Made by a program: the position numbers and the translations under genes. From Flavobacterium selenitireducens (GTDB lineage Bacteria > Bacteroidota > Bacteroidia > Flavobacteriales > Flavobacteriaceae): a stretch of 64,000 nucleotides of DNA. Location of the stretch: assembly GCF_014748335.1 (NCBI RefSeq), contig NZ_JAAVIY010000011.1:1-64000 (forward strand). Reading direction: 5' to 3'. The notes beneath the pieces were generated by a model, which was given only the letters and a program-made list of their open reading frames with translations, did not search any database and was not told the DNA's origin. The first letter of the stretch is position 1. Each line of letters starts with the position of its first letter. Below are positions 27,156 through 35,223 of this stretch, in pieces.

Positions 27156-28691
27156 ATGAAGAAAGTACTCAACCTTTTCGATTTTTCCCAGAAAGTTAAT
27201 TACAAAAACGAAGTCCTCGCCGGGTTTACCGTGGCCATGACGATGATACCCGAGTCGTTGTCGTTCGCCATCCTTGCAGGCCTGCCACCGTTGACCGGGC
27301 TCTATGCGGCCATCATTGCGGGTTTCGTGACCTCTGTTTTTGGCGGACGGCCGGGCATGATATCGGGCGGGGCGGGAGCGACTGTAATTGTCCTGATCGC
27401 ACTGATGCGTTCCCACGGGATCGAATACGTATTTGCAGCCGTGGCGTTGGCGGGCGTAATCCAGATTTTAGTCGGGCTTTTCAAATGGGCCAAATTCATC
27501 AGGCTTGTGCCTCAGTCGGTAATGTACGGTTTTGTAAACGGGTTGGCCATCGTCATTTTCATGTCCCAGGTCGGGCAATTCAAAACCTCGTTCGATGGAC
27601 AGACGCAATGGCTTGTGGGCGAATCCCTTTACACCATGCTCGGGTTGGTCGGCCTTACTATTGGTATCGTGATCGGTTTCCCGAAAATATCCAAAGCGCT
27701 ACCGCCTTCACTCGTCGCGATTGTGGTGGTTTTCGCCCTCGTTTCGGCTTTCGGCCTTGATACGAAAACCGTGTCGGACATCGCCTCGGTCGAAGGCGGG
27801 CTGCCACCGTTCCACATTCCTGCAGTTTCGTTGGATCTCGAGGTTTTAAAGGTCATCCTGCCATATGCGGTCATCGTGGCCGCCGTCGGTTTGACAGAAG
27901 GCTTGCTTACGCTGAACCTCGTCGACGAGATCACCGGCACTAAGGGGAACGGCAACCGCGAATGCATCGCCCAGGGCGGTTCCAACATCGCCAACGGATT
28001 TTTTTTCGGGATGGGCGGCTGCCCGATGATCGCCCAGACATTGGTCAACCTTTCCTCTGGGTCGCGGGCGAGATTGTCCGGCATCGTGGCTTCGGTTACC
28101 ATTTTGCTCATCGTCCTTTTCGGAGCCCCTGTCATCGGGAGATTGCCGATGGCGGCCTTGGTCGGTGTAATGGTGATGGTGGCCGTGGAAACCTTTGAAT
28201 GGGCCAGCTTGCGCATCATCGGCAAAATGCCAAAATCGGACATATTGATCGGAATTTTGGTCGCGGCCATTACCGTTTTGCTACACAATCTTGCGTTGGC
28301 GGTATTGGCGGGCGTAATCATTTCGGCTTTGGTATTTGCCTGGGAAAGTGCCAAACGCATACGGGCGCGTGTACATATCGGCGAAAACGGCGTCAAACAT
28401 TACGAGATCTTCGGCCCGTTGTTTTTTGGATCGGCTATGACGTTCGCCGAAAAGTTCAATGCCGGGACGGATCCTTCACACATCGTAATCGATTTCCGAC
28501 AAAGCCGACTGGCCGACATGTCTGCGATAGAAGCGGTAAACGGTGTCTCACGAAAGTACCGCGAAATGGGTAAGATCGTCGAGCTCCGTCACCTGAGCCC
28601 CGATTGTCGCCGATTGCTCGAAAATGCGCAGGCAGTCATCGATGTGAATATCGCCGAAGACCCGGGTTATCGCGTCGCGGTAGAAAAATAA
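27156..28691 (+). CDS. SulP-family inorganic anion transporter with STAS domain
   Basis: This 511-residue inner-membrane SLC26/SulP permease has about 10-12 membrane segments (residues 20-390) and a C-terminal cytoplasmic STAS domain (about 420-505, HIVIDFRQSRLADMSAIEAV). The family core is present: PESLSFAILAGLPPLTGLYAAI in the first helices and GGCPMIAQTLVNLSSGSRARLSG in the middle. Known members carry sulfate, bicarbonate or other anions; the substrate cannot be read from the sequence. It is a single gene between the PUL terminator and the DUF808 gene. Confidence 0.92.
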   Translation: MKKVLNLFDFSQKVNYKNEVLAGFTVAMTMIPESLSFAILAGLPPLTGLYAAIIAGFVTSVFGGRPGMISGGAGATVIVLIALMRSHGIEYVFAAVALAGVIQILVGLFKWAKFIRLVPQSVMYGFVNGLAIVIFMSQVGQFKTSFDGQTQWLVGESLYTMLGLVGLTIGIVIGFPKISKALPPSLVAIVVVFALVSAFGLDTKTVSDIASVEGGLPPFHIPAVSLDLEVLKVILPYAVIVAAVGLTEGLLTLNLVDEITGTKGNGNRECIAQGGSNIANGFFFGMGGCPMIAQTLVNLSSGSRARLSGIVASVTILLIVLFGAPVIGRLPMAALVGVMVMVAVETFEWASLRIIGKMPKSDILIGILVAAITVLLHNLALAVLAGVIISALVFAWESAKRIRARVHIGENGVKHYEIFGPLFFGSAMTFAEKFNAGTDPSHIVIDFRQSRLADMSAIEAVNGVSRKYREMGKIVELRHLSPDCRRLLENAQAVIDVNIAEDPGYRVAVEK

Positions 28692-28738
28692 TCGTCTTTT
28701 TGGCGCCATTCCTGTCGGATTAATCCTGTATTAATCCG

Positions 28739-28746
28739 TAATTTTG
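28739..28746 (+). promoter_or_regulatory. -7 promoter element for the DUF808 gene
   Basis: TAATTTTG matches TAnnTTTG exactly, 30 bases before the ATG at 28776. I find no TTG at the usual distance. Confidence 0.45.
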
Positions 28747-28775
28747 GGCACTCACACACCTACACTAATACGACT

Positions 28776-29642
28776 ATGGCATCAGGTTTTTTCGCAATTT
28801 TAGATGATATCGCAGCATTGATGGACGACGTGGCGGTGACCGCAAAGGTGGCGACACGCAAAACTGCCGGCATCCTCGGAGATGATTTGGCTGTCAACGC
28901 CGAAAAGGCGACCGGTTTCCTGTCATCGCGCGAGTTGCCCGTGCTGTGGGCCATTACCAAAGGTTCTTTTATCAACAAAGTAATCATTGTGCCGATCGCG
29001 TTGTTGCTGAACGCGTTTTTTCCTATTGCGATAAATGTGATCCTGATTTTGGGCGGATTGTTCCTTGCCTATGAAGGGGCGGAAAAAATCGTGGAGTTTT
29101 TGTTCCACAGGAAAAAGACGGGGCATGAGGTCGTCGAAGAAATCAAGGATGACCGCCAGGCCGAGAAAGCGAAGATCAAATCGGCTGTGATGACCGACTT
29201 TATATTATCTGTAGAAATCGTGATCATCGCCTTGGGCAGCGTGCTTGACCAAGACCAAACGCTGCAGATCGCTACCGTCTCCATCGTGGCTATTCTCGCG
29301 ACAGTTGGCGTTTACGGAATCGTAGCTTTGATAGTCCGTATGGACGATGCTGGTTTCGGGTTGATGAAGCGCTCGCCGGAAAAAGGATTTTTGTATGCAG
29401 TGGGGAACGTACTGGTAAAGTCGCTTCCTATCCTCATCAAGTTTCTGGCCGTTGTCGGAACGATCGCGCTTTTGCTCGTCGCCGGCGGAATTTTCGTGCA
29501 CAACATCGATTTCCTTCACCATATTTTGCCTGGAGTTCCCGCGATTCTCGTCGAATTTGGAGTCGGGCTGTTGGCAGGCCTGATCGTAGTGGGGATCGTC
29601 CTTTCTGCGAAGGCATTGTTCGGAAAAGGCAAAAAACACTGA
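28776..29642 (+). CDS. DUF808 family inner membrane protein
   Basis: This 288-residue integral membrane protein belongs to the DUF808 (YedI-like) family. It begins with the family signature MASGFFAILDDIAALMDDVA and ATRKTAGILGDDLAVNAE, then has about five or six membrane helices (near 70-110, 140-190 and 215-285), with a soluble Lys/Glu-rich loop at about 115-135. The family has no firm biochemical role. It appears to be transcribed alone from the -7 element at 28739 and converges on the hydrolase gene ending at 29664, with a 21-base gap and no clear hairpin. Confidence 0.9.
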   Translation: MASGFFAILDDIAALMDDVAVTAKVATRKTAGILGDDLAVNAEKATGFLSSRELPVLWAITKGSFINKVIIVPIALLLNAFFPIAINVILILGGLFLAYEGAEKIVEFLFHRKKTGHEVVEEIKDDRQAEKAKIKSAVMTDFILSVEIVIIALGSVLDQDQTLQIATVSIVAILATVGVYGIVALIVRMDDAGFGLMKRSPEKGFLYAVGNVLVKSLPILIKFLAVVGTIALLLVAGGIFVHNIDFLHHILPGVPAILVEFGVGLLAGLIVVGIVLSAKALFGKGKKH

Positions 29643-29663
29643 TTCTATTTTTGCAACTTCAGC

Positions 29664-30536
29664 TCAATTGGAACGTATTCCGTTGATTGCTTCCTCGAGC
29701 AGTTTGTTGAACGCATCGGGCTTTTCCAGCATCGGATAATGACCGGTAGGACCGATTTCAAGCAACGTTATTTTCTTGCCGTATTGACGCAACGCCGCCA
29801 TATCGGTTGCGGAGTAGGAACTGTTTACGAGCCACAACGGTTTGTCGAGCATGGATAGCTTTTCCGCAAATGGGTAACCGTCGAGGTTTTCGAGACAATC
29901 GATGGCGATATCAGGCTCTGATGAGAGGATATCGTTCGAAACTCTTTGTCGTACTGCCTTGCTCGTCGAAGGCGAAAACAGGCCGTTGATTTCTGCTGAG
30001 ACTACATTTTTGAAGTTGGAGCGGGCGCTGTCATAAAAAACAGCCCATTCTTTTTTCATGTCTGCCGTTATCAAACCTACATTTTTTAGATTGTCGACGC
30101 CGACTATTCCTAAGATCCTCGTCGGATTTTGCAACGCTGTTTCCACGACTATGGAGCCGCTCATCGAATGGCCGATTAAGATGACGTTCGTCAAGTCCAG
30201 ACTTTCAAAAACGGCAGTCACATCGCGGCTATAATCTTCGACGGTCCAGGTTTCGCGGTTCTTCCCTGATTTTCCGAAACCGGGAAGATCGATCGTGACG
30301 ACTCTGTACTTTTTTTGGAAATGAGGAATTTGCTGTTCCCAATAGGTTTTGTTCGTGCCCCATCCGTGGAGGAACACTAACACGGTATCGCCTGTTTTCG
30401 TATCCGTGTAATCGATGTTTACGCCTTTGTTTTCAATCTTCATTTTTGCGGGGCCGATGGTTTTTTTGCTGCGGCTATCACTACACGACGCCACTGTCAT
30501 GAAAATACAGGTCAGGAGCAATAGGACTGGTCTCAT
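29664..30536 (-). CDS. Alpha/beta hydrolase lipoprotein
   Basis: This 290-residue alpha/beta-hydrolase fold protein has a lipoprotein signal peptide (Cys18 in ASCSDSR). The oxyanion region is FLHGWGTNKTYWE, the nucleophile elbow is GHSMSG with Ser124, and the His is in PTGHYPMLEKP near residue 268; an Asp before it completes a plausible triad. The cap region is short. Such enzymes cleave esters or similar small molecules; the substrate is unknown. It is an isolated gene. The 214 bases upstream (30537-30750) hold no gene that I can support. Confidence 0.88.
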   Translation of the reverse strand: MRPVLLLLTCIFMTVASCSDSRSKKTIGPAKMKIENKGVNIDYTDTKTGDTVLVFLHGWGTNKTYWEQQIPHFQKKYRVVTIDLPGFGKSGKNRETWTVEDYSRDVTAVFESLDLTNVILIGHSMSGSIVVETALQNPTRILGIVGVDNLKNVGLITADMKKEWAVFYDSARSNFKNVVSAEINGLFSPSTSKAVRQRVSNDILSSEPDIAIDCLENLDGYPFAEKLSMLDKPLWLVNSSYSATDMAALRQYGKKITLLEIGPTGHYPMLEKPDAFNKLLEEAINGIRSN

Positions 30537-30750
30537 ACAAGTTTGGCTTTGTCGCGCGTGCCGAACGTGAATTTACGGATTTCGTCATACGACCTAAAGA
30601 AATAATGAAAAATGTGTCAATTTTTCGACTGCATTAATCGTGACACCAGCATGGCCGGGCTTATTGAGCGTTACGAGCGCTTTTTTCGGATCACTACCGA
30701 AAGGGAAAAAACTTTGGCGTGAACAGTGTTCGTCTTTCTAAGTATTAATG

Positions 30751-31107
30751 CTAATCGAAACGTTTTAAAATGAGCGATCGCAGACGTTTTTCATGTTCGT
30801 CTCCCCAATTTCCGATAACTGAAATTACAGGAATTAGTGTTTTTCCGAAATCCGTCAGGCTATATTCGACTTTAGGAGGCACAACTGGGTAGATAATTTT
30901 TGAAACAAGTTCGTGTTCCTCCAGCTCCTTCAGTTGAATATTCAAAACCCTGCGCGAAGCATCCGGTATTTTACGCTGCAATTCACTCGGCCTTTTATGG
31001 CCTTCATTAATAAACCAAAGCAAACGTATCTTCCATTTGCCATAAAGTACTTCACCTATCAGGTCAAGCCCGCAGTTTAAGTTAGGTATTATCTTTCTCT
31101 CATACAT
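30751..31107 (-). CDS. HxlR-family transcriptional regulator
   Basis: This 118-residue winged-helix regulator has the typical HxlR pattern: a Cys near the N-terminus (Cys12 in NLNCGLD), GKWKIRLLWFINEGHKRPSELQR, the recognition-helix part DASRRVLNIQLKELEEHELV, and the wing PKVEYSLTDFGKTL. It is divergent from an SDR gene, with a palindrome between them, the usual layout for an HxlR protein controlling its neighbour and itself, often in response to electrophiles or quinones. The predicted transcription start falls at or next to the ATG, suggesting a leaderless mRNA. Confidence 0.92.
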   Translation of the reverse strand: MYERKIIPNLNCGLDLIGEVLYGKWKIRLLWFINEGHKRPSELQRKIPDASRRVLNIQLKELEEHELVSKIIYPVVPPKVEYSLTDFGKTLIPVISVIGNWGDEHEKRLRSLILKRFD

Positions 31108-31111
31108 ATTA

Positions 31112-31119
31112 CAAAAGTA
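31112..31119 (-). promoter_or_regulatory. -7 promoter element of the HxlR gene
   Basis: TACTTTTG on the minus strand matches TAnnTTTG exactly and lies only 5 bases from the ATG (31107-31105). A TCG triplet 20 bases upstream (31142-31140) is one mismatch from TTG and touches the palindrome at 31141. Confidence 0.5.
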
Positions 31120-31140
31120 AGCCTATGTTCCTAAATGTGC

Positions 31141-31165
31141 GATAGGGGAATAATTTATCCCTATC
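31141..31165. promoter_or_regulatory. Candidate HxlR operator (palindrome)
   Basis: GATAGGG (31141-31147) and CCCTATC (31159-31165) form perfect 7-base arms around an AT-rich centre. It lies midway between the divergent HxlR and SDR genes and next to the -33 region of the former, as expected of a dimer-binding operator. There is no U-tract, so it is not a terminator. Confidence 0.6.
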
Positions 31166-31183
31166 TGAATCGTAACTCCGTAC

Positions 31184-31214
31184 TTGTGAGGACGTAACAT
31201 ACTTTAGAAATTTG
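31184..31214 (+). promoter_or_regulatory. Promoter candidate of the SDR gene
   Basis: TTG (31184-31186), 20 bases, then GAAATTTG (31207-31214), which keeps TTTG but lacks the leading T. A CGTAAC repeat (31171 and 31193) overlaps the region and may be a second regulatory site. Confidence 0.35.
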
Positions 31215-31241
31215 TACAATAGAATTTAAAGACATCATATC

Positions 31242-32024
31242 ATGGATTATCAAAATGAATTATCGGGGAAGATCGCATTGGTGACAGGAGGCACGAAGGG
31301 AACCGGAAGAGCAATTGCAGAAAGATTGCTGCAGGCGGGCGCGACGGGAATTATCACCGCGAGAAACGCCCCGGAAGAAGAGAACAGCAAACTGCATTTT
31401 ATTCCATCCGACTTGAGTAAGGCAGAAGGAACGCAAAAAGTTGTAAGCGAAGTACTGTCGGCTTACGGAAGGCTTGACATTCTGGTAAACAATCTCGGTT
31501 CTTCATCGACGCCTGCCGGCGGTTTTGCTGCGTTATCTGATGAAAATTGGGAATCGACCCTACAGGCCAATTTGCTTGCCCCGGTCCGGCTTGACAGGGG
31601 ATTTTTACCTCAGATGTTAGAGAGAAAGGACGGCGTTATCATCCATATAGCTTCTATCCAGGGAATATTGCCATTGTATGATTCCACGTTGCCTTATGCG
31701 GCTGCAAAAGCGGGATTGAGAAATTACAGCAAAAGTTTGTCTAACGAAGTTACGCCTAAAGGTGTTCGGGTGCTGACTGTTTCTCCGGGATGGATCAACA
31801 CTGAAGCATCGAAAGCTTTTTTGTCAGAAATCGCAAGAAACGCCAATGGCACTGTTGAAGAAGCGCGCAAAAGTGTGATGGACGCATTGGGAGGAATTCC
31901 ATTTGGCAGGCCTGCTGAGCCACAAGAAGTAGCTGAATTGGTTGGTTTTCTTGTATCGCCGAGAGCCAATTATTTATCAGGAACTGAATATGTAATCGAT
32001 GGCGGCACCGTACCGACAATTTAA
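31242..32024 (+). CDS. SDR-family oxidoreductase
   Basis: This 260-residue short-chain dehydrogenase/reductase has the Rossmann motif [13 protein letters not shown] (about 15-27), NNLGSS, the catalytic Ser in IHIASIQG, and a Tyr-Ala-Ala-Ala-Lys active-site motif ([16 protein letters not shown]). The C-terminal [16 protein letters not shown] is typical of the family. NADP(H) use is plausible because a Thr-Ala-Arg-Asn segment follows the second strand. It is divergent from the HxlR regulator and 21 bases ahead of a SnoaL-like gene, so it is probably an inducible carbonyl reductase. The substrate is unknown. Confidence 0.92.
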   Translation: MDYQNELSGKIALVTGGTKGTGRAIAERLLQAGATGIITARNAPEEENSKLHFIPSDLSKAEGTQKVVSEVLSAYGRLDILVNNLGSSSTPAGGFAALSDENWESTLQANLLAPVRLDRGFLPQMLERKDGVIIHIASIQGILPLYDSTLPYAAAKAGLRNYSKSLSNEVTPKGVRVLTVSPGWINTEASKAFLSEIARNANGTVEEARKSVMDALGGIPFGRPAEPQEVAELVGFLVSPRANYLSGTEYVIDGGTVPTI

Positions 32025-32045
32025 TAACCTCTAAAGTTGATAACA

Positions 32046-32384
32046 ATGAACTTACCAAAAGTAATAACAGACCTGATTAAAGCACAGAACGAATTTGATG
32101 CGGTGGCCTATGCCAACTTGTTCTCAGAAACCGCCGAAGTGTTCGACGAAGGTAAAACGCATAAGGGAAGACCCGAAATCGAGCGTTGGATCGACCATTC
32201 AAACAAGAACTATCAATCAACGATGAAACCATTGGGATATACCGAAAACGGTACGACAAGCATCTTAACAGCGGAGTGTTCGGGAGCATTTCCAGGAAGC
32301 CCTATCACGCTAAACTTTCATTTTGATATCATCGATGGGCAAGTTCAGCAGTTGAAAGTAACAGATTACACAAAGTTCCAATGA
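32046..32384 (+). CDS. SnoaL/NTF2-like small protein
   Basis: This protein of about 112 residues has the cone-shaped NTF2/SnoaL fold pattern: an N-terminal helix VITDLIKAQNEFDAVAYANLF, then AEVFDEGKTHKGRPEIERWID, then three or four long beta strands. Such proteins are isomerases, hydrolases or ligand binders of small organics. It lies 21 bases after the SDR gene on the same strand, so a shared function is likely. The start is set at ATG 32046; a TTG three codons upstream is the alternative. No terminator is seen before the convergent tRNA region. Confidence 0.82.
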   Translation: MNLPKVITDLIKAQNEFDAVAYANLFSETAEVFDEGKTHKGRPEIERWIDHSNKNYQSTMKPLGYTENGTTSILTAECSGAFPGSPITLNFHFDIIDGQVQQLKVTDYTKFQ

Positions 32385-32543
32385 CTTTATTTGTCGTCTT
32401 TGGGCGATGAGAGACTACCTGCGTTGCGCCACGGTAATGTCCATCGGAAGGCAGACAAAAAAAACGCTAAAAAGGCTTTCACTTTTATTTGGCGGAGCCC
32501 GCTTCCAAAAGCTGAAAAAACATTTGTCCCACCCGTGGCAAAT
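32385..32543. other. Non-coding stretch downstream of the SnoaL-like gene and tRNA
   Basis: Several short frames are open here, but none has a promoter, a credible start or a recognisable protein; those crossing the tRNA are artefacts. I see no gene and no repeat. Confidence 0.5.
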
Positions 32544-32574
32544 AAAAAAAGCAAGACATCTGTCTTGCTTTTTT
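32544..32574 (-). terminator. Terminator of the tRNA-Val transcript
   Basis: GCAAGACA (32551-32558) pairs with TGTCTTGC (32561-32568). On the minus strand the hairpin is followed by a T run, directly downstream of the tRNA 3' end. Confidence 0.85.
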
Positions 32575-32575
32575 G

Positions 32576-32650
32576 TGGGCGATGAGGGGTTCGAACCCCC
32601 GACCCCCTCGGTGTAAACGAGGTGCTCTGAACCAGCTGAGCTAATCGCCC
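32576..32650 (-). tRNA. tRNA-Val (anticodon TAC)
   Basis: Reading the minus strand, the acceptor stem GGGCGAT pairs with ATCGCCC, followed by discriminator A. The D arm is GCTC...GAGC, the anticodon stem is CCTCG/CGAGG with the loop TTTACAC (anticodon TAC), and the T arm contains GTTCGAAC. CCA is not encoded. No integrase or attachment-site duplication is seen next to it. Confidence 0.96.
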
Positions 32651-32737
32651 TGTTGTTTTCGCTTTCAGTATTGTTCCTGATTGCGAGTGCAAATATAGGA
32701 CGCTTTTTGGTATTTGCAAGCGAAACAGGAAAAAAAA

Positions 32738-33958
32738 TTACAAAATTTCTGCGACGACAAACGTGCTTCCGCCCACGTAGATCAGGTCGCCGGAGCAAGC
32801 TTTTCGTTTGGCAGCGGCGTAAGCTTTTGGCACAGAATCGAATGCATTTCCGTTTAGTCCGAAAGACGCGGCTTCAGACTGCAAAGTGTTTTGATCTAAT
32901 CCGCGTGGAATGTTCGGCTTGCAAAAGTAGTAATGCGCGTCTTTTGGGAAAAGGGGAAGGATTTCAGATAATTCCTTATCGTTTACAACGCCCAAAACGA
33001 TGTGCAGTATTTCGAATTTTAGTCGTTCGAGCTGATTTATTACAATTTCAAGACCATGTTTATTGTGGGCGGTATCGCAAATGATCGTCGGATTCTCGCC
33101 AAGTTTCTGCCAGCGCCCCAAAAGTCCCGTGTTTTTTACGACGTTGAGAAACCCGGTGGTCACGACCGCATCTGAAATAACGAAACGTCCTTGCTCGCGC
33201 ACGATTCGCAACGTCGCCAACGCGGTTTTTTTATTGTGGAATTGGTAATCGCCAACGAGGTCGGAAGGCAAATCTTTCGCAATGACTTCCGATGCGAAAA
33301 CGATGGAAGCCTCCATTTTAATCGCCGTTTCTTCGAAGATGTCCTTCGTCTGCGGAAGCGTTTCGCCTATGACTACCGGAACGCCGCGTTTGATGATGCC
33401 CGCTTTTTCAAATGCGATCGATTCCAAAGTATTGCCCAAAAACTGGACGTGGTCGAATCCGATATTGGTAATGACCGAAACCAACGGTGTCACGATGTTC
33501 GTCGAATCGAGCCGGCCGCCGAGCCCGGTTTCTATGATTGCGATATCGACGTTTTCCGCAACGAAATAGTCGAACGCCAATCCGACCGACATTTCGAAAA
33601 AACTCAGGTTATTCGCCTCAAAAAGCGCTTTGTGTTTTGCAACGAAGGCAACGATATGATCTTCTGGAATCTCTTGCCCGTCAATCTTGATGCGCTCGCG
33701 ATAATCCTTTAAATGGGGCGATGTAAAAAGCCCGGTTTTGTAGCCCGCTTGCTGGAAAACAGAGGCGAGCAGGTGAGAAGTGGAACCTTTCCCGTTAGTT
33801 CCCGCGACGTGAATGCACGCGAGTTTCCTTTCGGGATTGCCGAGGTAATCTGCTAAAAGATGGGTATTGTCGAGATTTTTCCGGAAGGCCGAAGCACCTT
33901 GTGTCTGATACATCGGCAGCTGGTTGAACATCCAGTCGACCGTTTCTGAATAGGTCAT
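32738..33958 (-). CDS. folC: Bifunctional folylpolyglutamate synthase / dihydrofolate synthase
   Basis: This 406-residue Mur-ligase-like ATP-dependent enzyme joins glutamate to dihydropteroate and extends folate polyglutamate tails in the cytoplasm. The P-loop is HVAGTNGKGSTSHLL (about 50-64), followed by FTSPHLKDYRERI, EMSVGLAFDYF, ETGLGGRLDSTN and NIGFDHVQFLG, all FolC signatures. The C-terminal domain has DTAHNKHGLE. It lies downstream of the TonB-like gene (147-base gap), an arrangement I recall from other Flavobacteriaceae. It ends 88 bases from the tRNA gene. Confidence 0.95.
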   Translation of the reverse strand: MTYSETVDWMFNQLPMYQTQGASAFRKNLDNTHLLADYLGNPERKLACIHVAGTNGKGSTSHLLASVFQQAGYKTGLFTSPHLKDYRERIKIDGQEIPEDHIVAFVAKHKALFEANNLSFFEMSVGLAFDYFVAENVDIAIIETGLGGRLDSTNIVTPLVSVITNIGFDHVQFLGNTLESIAFEKAGIIKRGVPVVIGETLPQTKDIFEETAIKMEASIVFASEVIAKDLPSDLVGDYQFHNKKTALATLRIVREQGRFVISDAVVTTGFLNVVKNTGLLGRWQKLGENPTIICDTAHNKHGLEIVINQLERLKFEILHIVLGVVNDKELSEILPLFPKDAHYYFCKPNIPRGLDQNTLQSEAASFGLNGNAFDSVPKAYAAAKRKACSGDLIYVGGSTFVVAEIL

Positions 33959-34104
33959 AAATTGGTGGCGGTATTTACGAAAACGCGGAATTCAAAGAGT
34001 GGGGAAAATTGATTTTTTTTTCGGCGACGCAGATGATCGCTACTATAAGCCGCAAATTCGCGAACCCGCAGCCAACTAAGCGATGAATAAAAAAAGACGG
34101 AAAA

Positions 34105-35007
34105 TTAATCCGTCAGTTTGAAGTTGTACACGATTTTTCCCACTTGGGTTTCCGGAGCATCACTGTCGATTTCCCATTTGGTGTCGAGTGCGGCGCGTTC
34201 GGCCTGGTCGGCCAGACATTTTGCGCGATTGGTCGTCCCTCGGTCGCCCGCCTCCGCTCTTATCACTTTCCCGTTTCGGTCGACATAAATCTTAACGGCG
34301 ACAGTGCCCTCTTCATTACAAAGGTATTTTGGAGGTGGCTTGCTCAATGCCTTCCTATTGCCGAGCGAATAATTTCCCGGACCGGTTCCGCTTCCGCGAC
34401 CACTCCCGCTTCCGCCTCCGTAACCGGAACCCGAACCAATGCCTTCTCCCGTCCCGTTGCCTCCGCCTTTGCCACCACCGGATCCACCGCCGCCATTGTA
34501 GCCGCGGGCATACGGATCTCCGTCGGATTTTCCTTTGTTGCCGGCGCGGTTGTCGTCTCCGTCGCCGCCTTTGCTCGATCCGTTCAAAAGATCGGAAAGC
34601 GCGTCGGTAGTAGACTTGGACGGTTTTGGAGCAGGTTTTTCGACTGGCTTGAGCGGTTCTTCGGTCTTCTTCGGTTTTTCGGATGTCTTGCGGTTTTCGA
34701 TAACGGCAGGTGCGTCGTCAAGGTCGCTGGCCAGAATTTCGTTCGAGGAAGCTTTCGGTTGAGGCGTCGCTTTTGCGGTTTGCTTGACCGGTTCGATATT
34801 CTTGAAATTGTCGCCCATTCCATAATCGCTATCGCCAAAGTTGACGGCTACGTCTCCGCCACCGCCACCGCCTTCTTCCATGAGTTCAGGATTCAGGATC
34901 ATGGTGTCGGTAAACTTGATGAAAGCCAATAGCAGGAACACGAGCACAAAAACGGCTGCGGTAATCCCGAGCGATTTTTTCTGGTTGTCTGTCATATGGA
35001 ATGCCAT
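34105..35007 (-). CDS. TonB-like energy transducer with Gly-rich linker
   Basis: This 300-residue protein has a cytoplasmic N-terminus, one transmembrane helix (about 12-32, SLGITAAVFVLVFLLLAFIK), an acidic/Gly segment, a Lys/Pro/Ser region, a very Gly/Ser-rich spacer (about 165-215, repeats of GGG and GSG), and a C-terminal domain with a TonB-like pattern (VAVKIYVDRNGKVIRAEAG, then KCLADQAERAAL and VGKIVYNFKLTD). It would span the periplasm and pass proton-motive energy to outer-membrane transporters such as the SusC here. Most TonB linkers are Pro-rich; this one is Gly-rich. ExbB/ExbD are not in the window. Either MAFH or MTDN may be the start. Confidence 0.82.
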   Translation of the reverse strand: MAFHMTDNQKKSLGITAAVFVLVFLLLAFIKFTDTMILNPELMEEGGGGGGDVAVNFGDSDYGMGDNFKNIEPVKQTAKATPQPKASSNEILASDLDDAPAVIENRKTSEKPKKTEEPLKPVEKPAPKPSKSTTDALSDLLNGSSKGGDGDDNRAGNKGKSDGDPYARGYNGGGGSGGGKGGGNGTGEGIGSGSGYGGGSGSGRGSGTGPGNYSLGNRKALSKPPPKYLCNEEGTVAVKIYVDRNGKVIRAEAGDRGTTNRAKCLADQAERAALDTKWEIDSDAPETQVGKIVYNFKLTD

Positions 35008-35187
35008 AGCGTTTTTCTTGGTTTTATAACGAAAATAGCGATAATAAATTGTTTTAGGCTTTTTAATTGTTAATTGATTATTTGAAATTCAAAGGTCAAA
35101 GTTTGGGTTGTTTGAAGTTCGAAGTCTAAATTGTTAAAAGTTTAAAACTGAAAATCTCAATCATTAATCCAGAAGAACGAATTTTAT

Positions 35188-35222
35188 CTTAAACCTTAAA
35201 CCTTAAACCTTAAACCTTAAAC
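35188..35222. repeat. Heptamer tandem repeat (CTTAAAC x5)
   Basis: Five exact copies of CTTAAAC lie end to end, beginning one base past the stop codon (35224-35226) of the minus-strand dehydrogenase gene. On that strand the unit reads GTTTAAG. As the period is 7, the array places TAA in all three frames. Confidence 0.95.
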
Positions 35223-35223
35223 G

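Noticed and set aside
30660..30700. Short hairpin GAGCG...CGCTC-like with a T run, as a terminator
   Set aside because: The stem is only 4-5 pairs and the orientation does not fit a gene end.
32387..32798. Frames crossing the tRNA-Val gene
   Set aside because: The tRNA is well supported on the minus strand and the frames give no known protein.
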